64,000 bases of DNA from an uncultured Anaerolineae bacterium (GCA_937943625.1 CALEAD010000012.1:20439-84438); one strand, 5' to 3'. Positions 15,516-24,428 are shown, counted from the first letter of the stretch. The notes: generated from the letters alone by a model not told the origin. Translations and numbers: made by a program.

Positions 15516-16535
15516 ATGGCTCGTTCCCGCGTAACTATGCGCGATGTGGCTGCTCAGGCTGGCGTTTCTCACCAGACCGTCTCGCGGGTGATCAATGGCA
15601 GTGAGCGTGTCAGTGACGAGACGCGCGCGCGTGTGGAAACGGCCGTTGCCCTCTTAGGCTATCAACCCAATGCTATTGCCCGCTCCATGGCGCGTGGAAG
15701 AGCGGGCGTGCTGGCCTGCATTGCCCCCAACCTGACTGATTACACCTTTGCCAGCCTGATAGATGGCGCGGAAACGGCCGTGCGTGAACAGGGCTATTTT
15801 CTCCTTTCTGCTTCGGCGCGCAACGAGGAGACCTTTGCCGCGTTGATGGAAGAGCTGGTGACAAGCGGTCGGGTCGAGGGGCTGATTGTGATTAATCCCT
15901 ATGCCGACAGCCGTTACCAACACCTGCCCCCCGACTTCCCCGTTGTTTTTGCTGGCGCGCGCCCGCGCGACAACGCCACGCATTCGGTGGCGCTAGACGA
16001 TGTGACGGCCGCCAAAATGGCCACACGCCACCTGCTGCAATTAGGCCATCAGCGCATAGGCGTGGTCACCGGCCCGCTGGCGGAAGATTGCTCACAAGAC
16101 CGCTGCCAGGGGTATGAAGAGGCGCTGCGCGAAGCGGGTCTGGCGTCTGCGCCAGAGTTAACCATTGCCGGGGATTGGTCTGCGCGTTCGGGCTATGATG
16201 CGTTGATGCAGTTTGCGCAGATGGGGGAATTGCCAACGGCCGTGTTTGCGCAAAATGATCAGATGGGTGCAGGCATCTTGCGCGCCGCGCGCGACCTGGG
16301 GTTGCGTGTTCCACAGCAGCTTTCCGTTATTGGCGTAGATGACATTCCCCTGGCGGCCTACTTTGAGCCGCCATTGACGACCATGCAGCAAGATTTCCGT
16401 GCCATTGGCCGCGAGGCTGCCCGCTTGCTAGGGCGCGCGATTGCGGAACCAGGCCAACCGCCCCAACAGCTACGCCTGCCCGCACGCCTGATTTTGCGCC
16501 AATCTACCACCTGGTTGGTTGGTCAGGTTAGTTAG
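15516..16535 (+). CDS. LacI-family transcriptional regulator
   Basis: A 339-residue repressor-type regulator. The N-terminal LacI helix-turn-helix is clear (VTMRDVAAQAGVSHQTVSRV followed by INGSERVS), with the hinge helix ALLGYQPNAIARSMA. The periplasmic-binding-like sugar domain follows (GVLACIAPNLTDYTFAS, SVALDDVTAAKMATRHLLQL, SVIGVDDIPLAAYFEPPLTT). I chose the ATG at 15516, 7 bases after AAGGGAG; a longer frame from 15393 runs through repeat DNA. It lies upstream of the sugar ABC transporter and behind a perfect operator palindrome, so it probably controls itself and that operon in response to a sugar. Its last codons run into the GGTTGGTT spacer repeat. Confidence 0.92.
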   Translation: MARSRVTMRDVAAQAGVSHQTVSRVINGSERVSDETRARVETAVALLGYQPNAIARSMARGRAGVLACIAPNLTDYTFASLIDGAETAVREQGYFLLSASARNEETFAALMEELVTSGRVEGLIVINPYADSRYQHLPPDFPVVFAGARPRDNATHSVALDDVTAAKMATRHLLQLGHQRIGVVTGPLAEDCSQDRCQGYEEALREAGLASAPELTIAGDWSARSGYDALMQFAQMGELPTAVFAQNDQMGAGILRAARDLGLRVPQQLSVIGVDDIPLAAYFEPPLTTMQQDFRAIGREAARLLGRAIAEPGQPPQQLRLPARLILRQSTTWLVGQVS

Positions 16536-16569
16536 TTGGTTGGTTTGATGGTTGGCTGGTTGGTTTGGT
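16512..16569. repeat. GGTTGGTT-type simple repeat
   Basis: A run of TGGTTGGTTGGTCAGG, TTAGTTAGTTGGTTGG and TTTGATGGTTGGCTGG begins within the last codons of lacI and continues into the spacer. Related runs lie at 26412-26480, 33831-33891 and 63403-63450, always at the end of a gene or in a spacer. Confidence 0.7.
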
Positions 16570-16680
16570 GTTAAATCCCAAATCCCCAAGGAGGTGATGC
16601 AAGACGCAAAACATCCCAAATCAATTCCCACGATTGGTTTATCTATCCATTTCTGACAATACAAAAGATGGAGAAGAAAC

Positions 16681-18042
16681 ATGCGCATAAAACAACTTTG
16701 GTCTTTAATTGCTCTGCTGCTGTTAGTAAGTCTGGTGTTGGCAGCCTGTGGCGGCGGCACAACCACCAGTCAACCAGCCGCAAATGAACCTGCCGCGAAT
16801 ACGGCCGTTGAACCTGCCGCACCCGCTGCTGAAGTCACCATTCGCTGGCGCACCCGCCCCGACAACCAGGAAGAAGCCAACGTTTATCAAAATATCAGCA
16901 ATCAGCTAGACGCACAGCTAGAAGGTATCAAGCTAGTGTACGAGCCGGGTGGCAGCGAGACTGCCTCTTACCAGGATGTGCTAAAGACGGAGCTGGCCTC
17001 TGGCACGGCTCCCGACGTGTTCTGGATTCCCGGCACAGACGTGGCCGACTTTGCCACGCGCGGCCTGATTTATGATTTGCGCCCGCTGGCGAATGCCACC
17101 CCCGGCTACAGCGATGATGCCTTTTACCCTGGCCCGATGCTCCACCTGACCTTCAACCCGGCCACTGGCAAAAGCGGCGAAGTGCTATGGGGGCTGCCAC
17201 GTGATGTTTCTACCTTTGCTCTCTACCTGAACCTGGACCTGATTGAAGAAGCGGGTGCAGAAGACCCGCGTGAACTGGAAGCGGCCGGTGAATGGGACTG
17301 GGATGCCTTTATGGAAGTGGCAAAGGCCGTGAGCGCCCTGGGCGGCGAGTTTAAGGGGTATGGCGGTAGTGCCTGGTGGGGGCCGTATGGCGTCTGGATC
17401 AATGCTGCTGGTGGCAGTTTCTTCAACGCCGACCGGACTGCGTGTGCCCTGAACACCCCCGAAGCGCTGGAAGGGTTGGCCTTTGCACAGATGCTGTACA
17501 CGCAATCAGGCGTGGCTGTACCCTATGGCGAAGACCCGGAACCTCCTTTCCGCGCCGGTAAAGTGGGCATGTTCCAAAACGGCCGTTGGGCCACCCCTGG
17601 TATTCGCACCGTCAACTTCAATTGGGACGTGGTTGGCCTGCCCACCGGCCCCAATGGCGAGCCGGGTAACTGGCTCTTCTGGGGCGCTTACGTCGTCAAC
17701 GCCAACACCCCCAACCCCGAACAGGCCTGGAAGCTGGTGCAGGCGCTGACAACGGCGGAAACACAAGGTAAAGTAGCCGCCCTGGGCGCCAACATCCCCA
17801 GCCGCGTCAGCCAGGAGGCGCTGGATGCTTTCCTCACCTTTACGCCACCGGCCAACAACCAGGCGTTCCTGAATGGTCTGGCGCAAGACCCCACCGCTGA
17901 AGGGCCGCTGTGGGCCGGTTCCTGGCCACAGTTTGTCACGGTGATGGATGCCGCTATCTCTTCACTGCTGACCGGGCAGACGACGCTAGACAATTTTGCC
18001 GCCACGGTCTGCGACGAGGCGAACAAGGCGTTTAACCGATAG
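16681..18042 (+). CDS. ABC transporter sugar-binding lipoprotein (family 1)
   Basis: A 453-residue extracytoplasmic solute-binding protein. The signal peptide ends in a lipobox LVLAAC with Cys23, then a Gly/Thr/Ala/Pro-rich linker, then a type-I sugar-binding fold (VTIRWRTRPDNQEEANVY, DVFWIPGTDVADFATRGLI, GKVGMFQNGRWATPGI, NWLFWGAYVVNANTPNPEQA). GGAGAAGAAAC precedes the ATG. It delivers a sugar or oligosaccharide to the two permeases encoded at 18336 and 20028. A stem-loop after the stop and a repeat leader before the permease would let the binding protein be made in excess over the membrane parts. No ATPase gene is in the island, so a shared MsmK/UgpC-type ATPase is likely (inference). Confidence 0.92.
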   Translation: MRIKQLWSLIALLLLVSLVLAACGGGTTTSQPAANEPAANTAVEPAAPAAEVTIRWRTRPDNQEEANVYQNISNQLDAQLEGIKLVYEPGGSETASYQDVLKTELASGTAPDVFWIPGTDVADFATRGLIYDLRPLANATPGYSDDAFYPGPMLHLTFNPATGKSGEVLWGLPRDVSTFALYLNLDLIEEAGAEDPRELEAAGEWDWDAFMEVAKAVSALGGEFKGYGGSAWWGPYGVWINAAGGSFFNADRTACALNTPEALEGLAFAQMLYTQSGVAVPYGEDPEPPFRAGKVGMFQNGRWATPGIRTVNFNWDVVGLPTGPNGEPGNWLFWGAYVVNANTPNPEQAWKLVQALTTAETQGKVAALGANIPSRVSQEALDAFLTFTPPANNQAFLNGLAQDPTAEGPLWAGSWPQFVTVMDAAISSLLTGQTTLDNFAATVCDEANKAFNR

Positions 18043-18057
18043 CAAGCGCTCAAGCAA

Positions 18058-18103
18058 GAGCGAGAGCAAGAGAAAGCAGCTGCGTACTCTTTTGCTCTCG
18101 CTC
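18058..18103 (+). terminator. Stem-loop between binding-protein and permease genes
   Basis: GAGCGAGAGCAA at 18058-18069 pairs perfectly with TTGCTCTCGCTC at 18092-18103, with further AGAG/CTCT pairing inside the loop. There is no T-run. It is placed where a partial terminator or an mRNA-stabilising hairpin usually sits between a solute-binding gene and its permeases. Confidence 0.55.
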
Positions 18104-18205
18104 ACTTTGGCTATACTTGAGCCGCCATCTAAAGTCGGCTTCGCCGTGGCGCCTTTTCTGATGAAAAAAACAAAGAGGAGAGTTCTTGCGTGGGCCTACC
18201 ACCAC

Positions 18206-18327
18206 GAATGAAAATATCACGCAGGTTACCAAACCTGCATGTGCCAGGTTTAGCAAGCTGGGCTATATTTGCCGCCGCTGGCGGTCGGCAGTCAGCGGTC
18301 AGCGGCTGGCGGTCTACTTTTAAGGGA
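18206..18327 (+). repeat. Leader repeat before the permease gene
   Basis: Same order of parts as at 15404: CACGAATGAAAATATCACGC, AGGTTACCAAACCTGC, CTGGGCTATATTTGC, then heptads GGCGGTC-GGCAGTC-AGCGGTC-AGCGGCT-GGCGGTC, TACTTTTAAGGGAGG and the permease start. The repeat supplies the Shine-Dalgarno of the gene. Confidence 0.75.
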
Positions 18328-18335
18328 GGGCTGCC

Positions 18336-20015
18336 ATGCAATTGACGACGAATCGCGCGCGGTTTGGGCTGCCAGGAACACTGGCGCTGCATCTGCGTCT
18401 GGTGGCTGGGTGGCATATTTTGCTCAGTGTGGTGGGCGCAACGGCCGTTGCCTATCTTTGGCTGGCAAATGGCGGCATGGTGCTGTGGCTGAAGGGAATC
18501 AGTACGGCCGTGTTGCTCATGCTCACCATTGCCAGCGTCCTGGCTGTGCCTGCCCTTTTGCGCCGCCAGCATCGTGGGCGCACGCTCTCCTTGCTGGTGA
18601 ACTACCTGGGTTTTGTCTTTGCGCTCATTGCCCTGCTCCATTACGCCGGCGTATTCATCGGCATAGACGCCCTGGCCAATACCTTTGGTCGCGGCGTGCT
18701 CTTTTTCAGCGTCATCCTTGCCGGCTACCTGGTTCACGGTGTGGCCGACCGCTTCCGCGACTACCCACAAACTTTCCGGCGATTGCAACGCACGGGCAAC
18801 TGGGTCATGCTGGCCGGGCTGGTTGCCTTCTTATTGGCAGTTGGCCTTATTCCTGGGCTGCTGGCCTTTCTGGCGCGCTTAGGCGAGCCGCGCAACGCGC
18901 TGCTTTTTGGCGCCGTGCTGCTCTTTGGCTTTGTGCTCTGGCTGATGTGGCGGCACGAGATGGCCAGCCTGCTGGGCGAAAAAAGCCGCGATTCAGAAAT
19001 GCTAAACGGCTACCTCTTTCTTTCGCCCAATTTGCTCGGCTTCTTGCTCTTTTTTGCCGGGCCGCTGCTGCTCTCGCTCTACGTCAGCTTCACCGACTCA
19101 GACGCTTTTGGGCGGCAAAACTGGATTGGCCTGCAAAACTACGGCGAAATTTTTAATTTGAGCGTGGCGCCACTGCAAAGCCCCACACAGTTGGCCGGTG
19201 AGGTGCTGGACGTGCGTGTCTATGACGAGCTGACGCGCTTTACGCTGTTTGGCCGCAGCTACGTGCTGGGTGCGCAGGATAAGCTGTTTTGGATTGCCCT
19301 GCGCAACACGGTGATGTTTGTGCTCACGGCCGTTCCCCTCAGCGTTGTTCCCGCGCTGCTGCTGGCGGCCGTGCTCAACAGTCAAGTGCCCGGTATGAAG
19401 GTGTTCCGCACCATTTACTTTCTACCCAGCATTGCCGCCGTCGTTGGCGTGGCGCTCATCTGGCGCTGGCTCTACAACTCCACCGTTGGTTGGATCAACT
19501 ACTTCATTGCCAGCATCGTCACCCTCATCAACCAGCTTGCTGGTGCAGAGGTGCTGACCGACCCACAAATTGGCTGGCTCTCCGACACCAAGGTCGCACT
19601 GTTTGCCGTCGTTATCATTGCTGCCTGGCAATGGATGGGCTTTAACACCGTGCTTTACCTGGCCGGGCTGCAAAACATCCCCAAGTCACTTTATGAAGCG
19701 GCAACGGTAGATGGCGCCAACAGCCTGACACAATTTTTCCGCATCACCATTCCCTTGCTCGCCCCCACCACCTTTTTCGTCGTTTCCACCACCACCATTC
19801 AGGCGATGCAAATTTTTGACCAGGTCTATGTGCTAACCAATCCGCCAGGCGGCCCTGGCACCTCGACGACGACCATTGTGCTCTATTTGTACACGCAGGG
19901 CTTCCGCAATTTCCGCCAGGGATACGCCTCGTCCATTGCCTGGGTGCTATTCTTGCTCATCTTTGGCCTGACCATCTTCCAGTTTCAGCGGCAACGCAGC
20001 GCCGCCGCCGAGTAA
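18336..20015 (+). CDS. ABC sugar permease (MalF/UgpA type) with long N-terminal membrane extension
   Basis: A 559-residue integral membrane protein, longer than the usual 290-320 residues of single-domain sugar permeases. Residues about 20-205 add several extra membrane segments (LRLVAGWHILLSVVGATAVA, LLVNYLGFVFALIALLHYAG). The normal permease begins near 225 (LFLSPNLLGFLLFFAGPLLL). The cytoplasmic EAA loop is seen as YEAATVDGANSLTQFFRITIP at about 450. A periplasmic segment around 275-315 includes the conserved-looking FTLFGRSYVLGAQDK. It pairs with the permease at 20028 and the binding protein at 16681. AAGGGAGG precedes the ATG and lies within a dispersed repeat. Another, wholly different frame over 18269-19156 is a shadow. 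Confidence 0.9.
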   Translation: MQLTTNRARFGLPGTLALHLRLVAGWHILLSVVGATAVAYLWLANGGMVLWLKGISTAVLLMLTIASVLAVPALLRRQHRGRTLSLLVNYLGFVFALIALLHYAGVFIGIDALANTFGRGVLFFSVILAGYLVHGVADRFRDYPQTFRRLQRTGNWVMLAGLVAFLLAVGLIPGLLAFLARLGEPRNALLFGAVLLFGFVLWLMWRHEMASLLGEKSRDSEMLNGYLFLSPNLLGFLLFFAGPLLLSLYVSFTDSDAFGRQNWIGLQNYGEIFNLSVAPLQSPTQLAGEVLDVRVYDELTRFTLFGRSYVLGAQDKLFWIALRNTVMFVLTAVPLSVVPALLLAAVLNSQVPGMKVFRTIYFLPSIAAVVGVALIWRWLYNSTVGWINYFIASIVTLINQLAGAEVLTDPQIGWLSDTKVALFAVVIIAAWQWMGFNTVLYLAGLQNIPKSLYEAATVDGANSLTQFFRITIPLLAPTTFFVVSTTTIQAMQIFDQVYVLTNPPGGPGTSTTTIVLYLYTQGFRNFRQGYASSIAWVLFLLIFGLTIFQFQRQRSAAAE

Positions 20016-20027
20016 GGGGGGAGGATC

Positions 20028-21230
20028 ATGTTTGCCTCGCAACGCTTGCGCAAATGGTTGCGTTACAGCGCCATCTACCTGACGCTGACCTTTTTTGCCC
20101 TGGTTATGCTTTTCCCGTTTTTGGTGATGCTATTCACCTCGTTCAAACAGGTCTCAGATACCTTTATTTTTCCACCGCGCCTGCTGCCGCGCGTGCCTGT
20201 CAGCGCCGAAGTGGCCGGGTTTGAACAGCCCTTGCCGCTGTACCGCGTGGAGTTTGAGGGGGATACAAGTGAGTTTGTCTTGCTGGAGCGTTCTGTGCGT
20301 GTGGGCTATTTTGCACCGCCCGCAAATCTGGAGACCACTTATCTGCGTGAACTGGATCAGGCGCCTGCAACCGGGGAAACGGCCGTTGTCAATGGCGTTG
20401 AGCAGCCCCTCTATCGCGTCGAACTGGATGGCGCGTTTGTGCCCATGGTGCTGCTCAACCGCACCGCCATGGCGCGCTTTGCCAACCCCGAAGACCTCAG
20501 CCAGACCGTCCTGGCGCCCCTGCGCACCACCCCACCCGTCGAGCGCATCGCCTTCACGCTCGACAATTACCGCAGCGTCACCGAACTGCACGCCATGGAC
20601 CGCAGCCTGACCAATACTGCCTTGGTGACCATTGGTGTGGTGCTGGGGCAGTTGACCACCTCCATTCTAGGCGGCTACGCCTTTGCCCGCCTGCAATTTC
20701 CCGGGCGCGACCGCCTCTTTGTCATCTACCTGGGCACGATCATGGTTCCCTTTGTCGTTCTCATTACGCCACTTTACCAACTGATGGTAATGATTGGCTG
20801 GGTAGACCGCCTGGCTTCGCTGATTATCCCCTGGATTTTCACCGCCTACGGCACCTTTCTCATGCGCCAATTCTTCCTTTCCGTGCCCAAAGAAATTGAA
20901 GAGGCAGCGATTATTGATGGCGCGTCGCGTCTGCAAATTTTGTGGTGCATTTTTATCCCTGCCAGCACTCCTGCGCTGGCCTCACTTACCACCTTTACCT
21001 TTCTCTATGCCTGGAACAGCTTCTTCTGGCCACTGGTTATCATCAACACCGGTAACGAAAACAACCGCGTCCTCACCCTGGCGCTGAGCGTTTTGGGTGG
21101 GCGTGCCGCCGACAGTCCCAACCTGGTGCTGGCCGGTGCGGCCATTGCCGTGCTGCCGCCGGTGCTGATTTACGTCTTAGGCCAACGCTTCTTTGTTGAA
21201 AGCGCCACCAGTAGCGGTGTAAAGGGATGA
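20028..21230 (+). CDS. ABC sugar permease (MalG/UgpE type) with duplicated periplasmic insert
   Basis: A 400-residue permease, about 120 residues longer than usual. After the first membrane helix (FFALVMLFPFLVMLFTSFKQ) there is an insert of about 130 residues made of two similar units. Unit 1 contains PLPLYRVEFEGDTSEFVLLE and unit 2 contains QPLYRVELDGAFVPMVLLN, each ending in a PANL/PEDL turn. The core then resumes at FTLDNYRSVTELHAMDRSLT. The EAA loop reads EEAAIIDGASRLQILWCIFIP. The insert should lie outside the membrane and may contact the binding protein. The start follows a strong GGGGGGAGG, 12 bp after the upstream permease stop, so the two permeases are translated from one transcript. 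Confidence 0.92.
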   Translation: MFASQRLRKWLRYSAIYLTLTFFALVMLFPFLVMLFTSFKQVSDTFIFPPRLLPRVPVSAEVAGFEQPLPLYRVEFEGDTSEFVLLERSVRVGYFAPPANLETTYLRELDQAPATGETAVVNGVEQPLYRVELDGAFVPMVLLNRTAMARFANPEDLSQTVLAPLRTTPPVERIAFTLDNYRSVTELHAMDRSLTNTALVTIGVVLGQLTTSILGGYAFARLQFPGRDRLFVIYLGTIMVPFVVLITPLYQLMVMIGWVDRLASLIIPWIFTAYGTFLMRQFFLSVPKEIEEAAIIDGASRLQILWCIFIPASTPALASLTTFTFLYAWNSFFWPLVIINTGNENNRVLTLALSVLGGRAADSPNLVLAGAAIAVLPPVLIYVLGQRFFVESATSSGVKG

Positions 21231-21245
21231 TTATGTGAATTGTGA

Positions 21246-22022
21246 ATGATGGAATTGTACGATGCCTACATCTTTGATCTGGATGGCACGGTTTACCTGG
21301 GGGATGCGCTGCTGCCGACCGCCGGAGAAACCATTACCCGCCTGCGGCAAATGGGGCGGCGCACTATCTTTCTCTCTAACAACCCCAGCCGCACGCGTGC
21401 CGAGTATGCCGCCAAACTGACGCGCCTGGGGCTGCCCACGCTGGCGAGCGATGTCGTCAACTCCTCTTACGTGATGGTAGACTTTTTGCGCCGCCATCTG
21501 CCCCAGGCGCGCCTGTTTGTGGTTGGCGAAGCCTCGCTGGAGAATGAGCTGCGCCGCGCCGGTTTTACCCTGACTGACCGCGCTGCGGAAGTGGATGCTG
21601 TCATTGCCAGCTTTGACCGCACTTTTACCTATCGCAAGCTGCAAATCGCCTTCGATGCCATTCGCGCCAGCGCGCGCTTTTTTGCCACCAATGCTGACCG
21701 CTACTGCCCGGTTCCTGGCGGGGGCGAGCCAGATGCAGCGGCGATGATTGCCGCAATTGAGGCGTGTACGGCTACCAAAGTGGAGGCCGTCGTTGGCAAG
21801 CCTTCTGCCTACATGGCGGAGGCGGTGCTGGGGTTGTTGGGGTTGCCGCCAGATCGGTGTATCATGATCGGCGACCGCCTGGAGACGGATGTGCTGATGG
21901 GGCTGAACGCGGGCATGGCGACAGCGCTGACGTTGACCGGGGCGACAACGGCCGATACGGTTGCCGCCTCGCCGATTCAGCCAACTTATGTTATTCGCGC
22001 TTTGGGGGAATTGCTCCCTTGA
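21246..22022 (+). CDS. HAD-IIA (NagD-like) sugar-phosphate phosphatase
   Basis: A 258-residue HAD-IIA hydrolase. Motif I is YIFDLDGTVYLGD, motif II is TIFLSNNPSRTR, and the C-terminal Mg2+ site is CIMIGDRLETDVLMGLNAGM. The type-IIA cap lies between (VDAVIASFDRTFTYRKLQIA). It would dephosphorylate a sugar phosphate or related ester; NagD acts on nucleotides and the Gph/PNP relatives act on small phosphates. It follows the permease gene by 15 bp in the same direction, so it belongs to the sugar operon and may protect the cell from sugar-phosphate build-up (inference). Two ATGs, 21246 and 21249, are possible starts. Confidence 0.88.
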   Translation: MMELYDAYIFDLDGTVYLGDALLPTAGETITRLRQMGRRTIFLSNNPSRTRAEYAAKLTRLGLPTLASDVVNSSYVMVDFLRRHLPQARLFVVGEASLENELRRAGFTLTDRAAEVDAVIASFDRTFTYRKLQIAFDAIRASARFFATNADRYCPVPGGGEPDAAAMIAAIEACTATKVEAVVGKPSAYMAEAVLGLLGLPPDRCIMIGDRLETDVLMGLNAGMATALTLTGATTADTVAASPIQPTYVIRALGELLP

Positions 22023-22023
22023 A

Positions 22024-22060
22024 AATGACCGCCGACGGCAGACCGCCGACCGCCAACTGT
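22024..22060 (-). repeat. Heptad leader-repeat fragment, inverted
   Basis: Reads AAATGACCGCCGACGGCAG and onward as a reverse copy of the GGCGGTCATTTTC leader motif seen at 15490 and 32740. It sits in the 108-bp gap between the phosphatase and kinase genes. Confidence 0.55.
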
Positions 22061-22130
22061 GGTCTACCTTGTAAATGGAACTTACGTTATGTTTCATCGC
22101 TAGTTACGCACAGACAACAAACACCACACC

Positions 22131-23639
22131 ATGACCAACATTTACCTTCTTGGCATTGACCAGGGAACCAGCGGCAGCCGCGCTCTGGTGCTGAACGGCG
22201 CAGGAGACGTTTGCGGCTATGCCTATCGTCCCGTGCCGGCCATTCATCCGCAGCCAGAGTGGACGGAGCAGGACCCGTACGAAGTGGCCGACGGCGTGGC
22301 TGCGGTTATCACCGAGGCAGTGACGCAGGCGAGCGTTGACCCGGCGACTGTTGTGGCCTGTGGCATCACCTGCCAGCGCAATACCGATTTTGTCTGGCAC
22401 GCGCAAACAGGACGGCCGTTAGCCAATGCCATCACCTGGCAAGATTTGCGCACCCGTTCGCTGCTGGCTGAGCTGGAACAATGGCCGCTGCTGCGCGAAG
22501 CGCGCGCACGCCTGGGCTACGCCCCCGGCACCTATATGACGGCGCTGCACCTGAGCTGGCGGATGGCGCACGAAACGGCCGTTGCCCAGGCCGCTCAATC
22601 TCACCAACTGCGCATCGGCCTTTCCGCCGCCTGGCTGATTCAGGCGCTTGGCCGTCCCCATGGGCATCAGATGGACCGCTCCTTGGTGCAGGCCACCGGC
22701 CTGTACGACTTTCGCCGCGGTGATTACTGGCAGCCCTGGCTGGAGCGGCTGGGTGTGCCGCGCAGCGCCCTGCCCCAGCCTGTGCCGACGCTGCACCCCT
22801 TTGGCACGCTGCGCGTATCTGCCAACGGCCGTACTGCCGACGTGCCCGTGCGCGCCATGATTGGCGACCAGCAGGCGGCGCTGTTTGGGCATGGCTGCAC
22901 CGCGCCCGGCGATGCCGAAACCACACATGGCACCGCTTCTTATCTAAAGGTCTTTTTGGGCTGCGAGGCGCCGCTTCAGGATAACGTGAACGTCTATTAC
23001 GCCTGGGACGTGGGCGAAGGGCAAACCTACTGCCTGGAAGCGCCCACCACCGTCATCGGCGCAGCGCTGCGCTGGATGCGCGATCAGGCGTGCTTTTTGC
23101 GGGATTATCAGGAGATCGAAACGCTGGCAACGGCCGTTGGCGATAGCGGTGGCGTGGTGTTTGTGCCTGCCTTTACCGGGCTAGATGCCCCTTATAACGA
23201 CCCCGGCGCGCGCGCCACGCTCATTGGCATGACCCTGGGCACAACGCGCGCCCACATTGTGCGCGCCTTTCTGGAGGGACTGGCCTATCAGCTGCGCGCT
23301 ATTCAAGAAACGATTGCCCACGATGCTGGCATTGAGATGCGCCAATTGCTGGTGGGTGGGGGCGTTTCTGCCAGTGACATTGCCTGTCAGTTGCAGGCAG
23401 ATGTGCTGGGGATTCCCGTGATCCGGCCGTCATTTACAGAAACGACCGCCCGCGCTGCCGCGCTGCTGGCCGGGCTGGCGGCAGGCGTCTGGCCGACGGT
23501 AGCCGCTTTGCCCCCTTTGCCGGGCAGCGCGCACCGGTTTACGCCTGCTCCTTTTGATGCGGCGCGCGAGCAGGGATACGGCCGTTTTCAGCAAGCCATC
23601 GCCCTGACGCGCCAGTGGAGCAAGGGAGTGGAGGAATAA
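22131..23639 (+). CDS. FGGY-family carbohydrate kinase (glycerol kinase-like)
   Basis: A 502-residue sugar or polyol kinase. The ATP-binding phosphate-1 motif is LLGIDQGTSGSRALVL at the N-terminus. NAITWQDLRT and the dipping MIGDQQAALFGHG follow, as does the FGGY signature region (TTARAAALLAGLAAGVW) near the C-terminus with LVGGGVSASDIACQ as adenosine motif. The sequence is closest in look to glycerol kinases, but lacks enough diagnostic residues to name the substrate. The sugar-operon context (ABC transporter, HAD phosphatase upstream) suggests it phosphorylates the imported carbohydrate or its alcohol part. It converges with the cysteine hydrolase gene across a short hairpin. Confidence 0.88.
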   Translation: MTNIYLLGIDQGTSGSRALVLNGAGDVCGYAYRPVPAIHPQPEWTEQDPYEVADGVAAVITEAVTQASVDPATVVACGITCQRNTDFVWHAQTGRPLANAITWQDLRTRSLLAELEQWPLLREARARLGYAPGTYMTALHLSWRMAHETAVAQAAQSHQLRIGLSAAWLIQALGRPHGHQMDRSLVQATGLYDFRRGDYWQPWLERLGVPRSALPQPVPTLHPFGTLRVSANGRTADVPVRAMIGDQQAALFGHGCTAPGDAETTHGTASYLKVFLGCEAPLQDNVNVYYAWDVGEGQTYCLEAPTTVIGAALRWMRDQACFLRDYQEIETLATAVGDSGGVVFVPAFTGLDAPYNDPGARATLIGMTLGTTRAHIVRAFLEGLAYQLRAIQETIAHDAGIEMRQLLVGGGVSASDIACQLQADVLGIPVIRPSFTETTARAAALLAGLAAGVWPTVAALPPLPGSAHRFTPAPFDAAREQGYGRFQQAIALTRQWSKGVEE

Positions 23640-23642
23640 AGA

Positions 23643-23665
23643 CTGGAGACTGGCCCAGCCTCCAG
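23643..23665. terminator. Short hairpin between convergent genes
   Basis: CTGGAGACTGG at 23643-23653 folds with CAGCCTCCAG at 23656-23665 (CTGGAG pairs with CTCCAG, CTGG with CAG/C). It lies 4 bp after the kinase stop and 11 bp before the end of the convergent hydrolase gene, so it could end both transcripts. There is no clear T-run. Confidence 0.5.
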
Positions 23666-23675
23666 CTCTCATGCT

Positions 23676-24323
23676 CTAATTCGTATACCCCCGGCTGGTA
23701 TCAGCCGTTTCTGTTTCGCCGGCCAGCATACTCAGGAAGGCGTCATGGGTCATGGGGCGAGAAAACATCGGATAATCCCGCTCAATGGCAACGCGGTGCT
23801 CTTCTTCGCTGGTAGCAGCCACGCAATCCGTCAGGGTGATCACGTTATAGCCGCGCTCGTAAGCGGTGCGCATGGAGGACTCGACGCAGCAGTTTGTGAG
23901 GAAACCACCCAGTACTACATTTTGCAGGCCGCGGCTGCGCAGAATAAAGTCCAGATTGGTGCTGGCAAAGGCGCACAGGCCGCGCTTTCCTTCGACGATA
24001 ATGTCTTCTGGCTTTGGCTGTATAACGTCTACAATTTCTGCGCCCCAGGTGCCCTTGCGGAATGATTTGGTGTCTACGACCCCTTTGAGGATGCCATAAG
24101 GCTCTGGCCCTAACTCGTGGTAATCATCGGTAAAGGTGATGGGCGCATGAATGATGGTAGCCCCCATTTCCCGCGCTTTGGCAACGGTTTCGGCGGCATT
24201 TTGCAGCATGTTGGTTTTCTCCATCACGTCTTTCACGGCACCGTGCAGGCTGCCGCCTTCAGAGGTGAAGTCATTTTGGAATTCAATCATGACAACGGCC
24301 GTTTTCGAGGGATCGAGCTTCAT
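23676..24323 (-). CDS. Isochorismatase-like cysteine hydrolase
   Basis: A 215-residue alpha/beta hydrolase of the isochorismatase superfamily. The catalytic triad is readable: Asp in VVMIEFQNDFTSEGG, Lys in VEGKRGLCAF, and Cys in LTNCCVESSMRTAYERGY, followed by VITLTDCVAATS. Superfamily members hydrolyse amides or ethers such as nicotinamide, biuret, ureidoacrylate or N-carbamoylsarcosine; the substrate here cannot be assigned. I chose the ATG at 24323 because AAGGAG lies about 10 bases upstream; the longer frame from 24362 would read through that site. It is divergent from the GH42 gene, with only about 100 bp between their starts. Confidence 0.88.
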   Translation of the reverse strand: MKLDPSKTAVVMIEFQNDFTSEGGSLHGAVKDVMEKTNMLQNAAETVAKAREMGATIIHAPITFTDDYHELGPEPYGILKGVVDTKSFRKGTWGAEIVDVIQPKPEDIIVEGKRGLCAFASTNLDFILRSRGLQNVVLGGFLTNCCVESSMRTAYERGYNVITLTDCVAATSEEEHRVAIERDYPMFSRPMTHDAFLSMLAGETETADTSRGYTN

Positions 24324-24428
24324 GTGGGACATCTCCTTTTTCTGACTGAACTTTTGGGACAAAATGGAATGCTTTCAGTATAAATGAGGATAGCGCAACA
24401 CGATCTAGCTATTTACCACTTTTTTAGA

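Noticed and set aside
18270..18312. GGCGGTC heptads considered as a CRISPR array
   Set aside because: Units of 7 bp without spacers, and no cas genes in the window.
18269..19156. Long plus-strand frame overlapping the permease start
   Set aside because: It reads the permease DNA in another frame, is very rich in Ala/Arg/Cys and begins inside a spacer repeat; the permease frame has clear membrane helices and an EAA loop.
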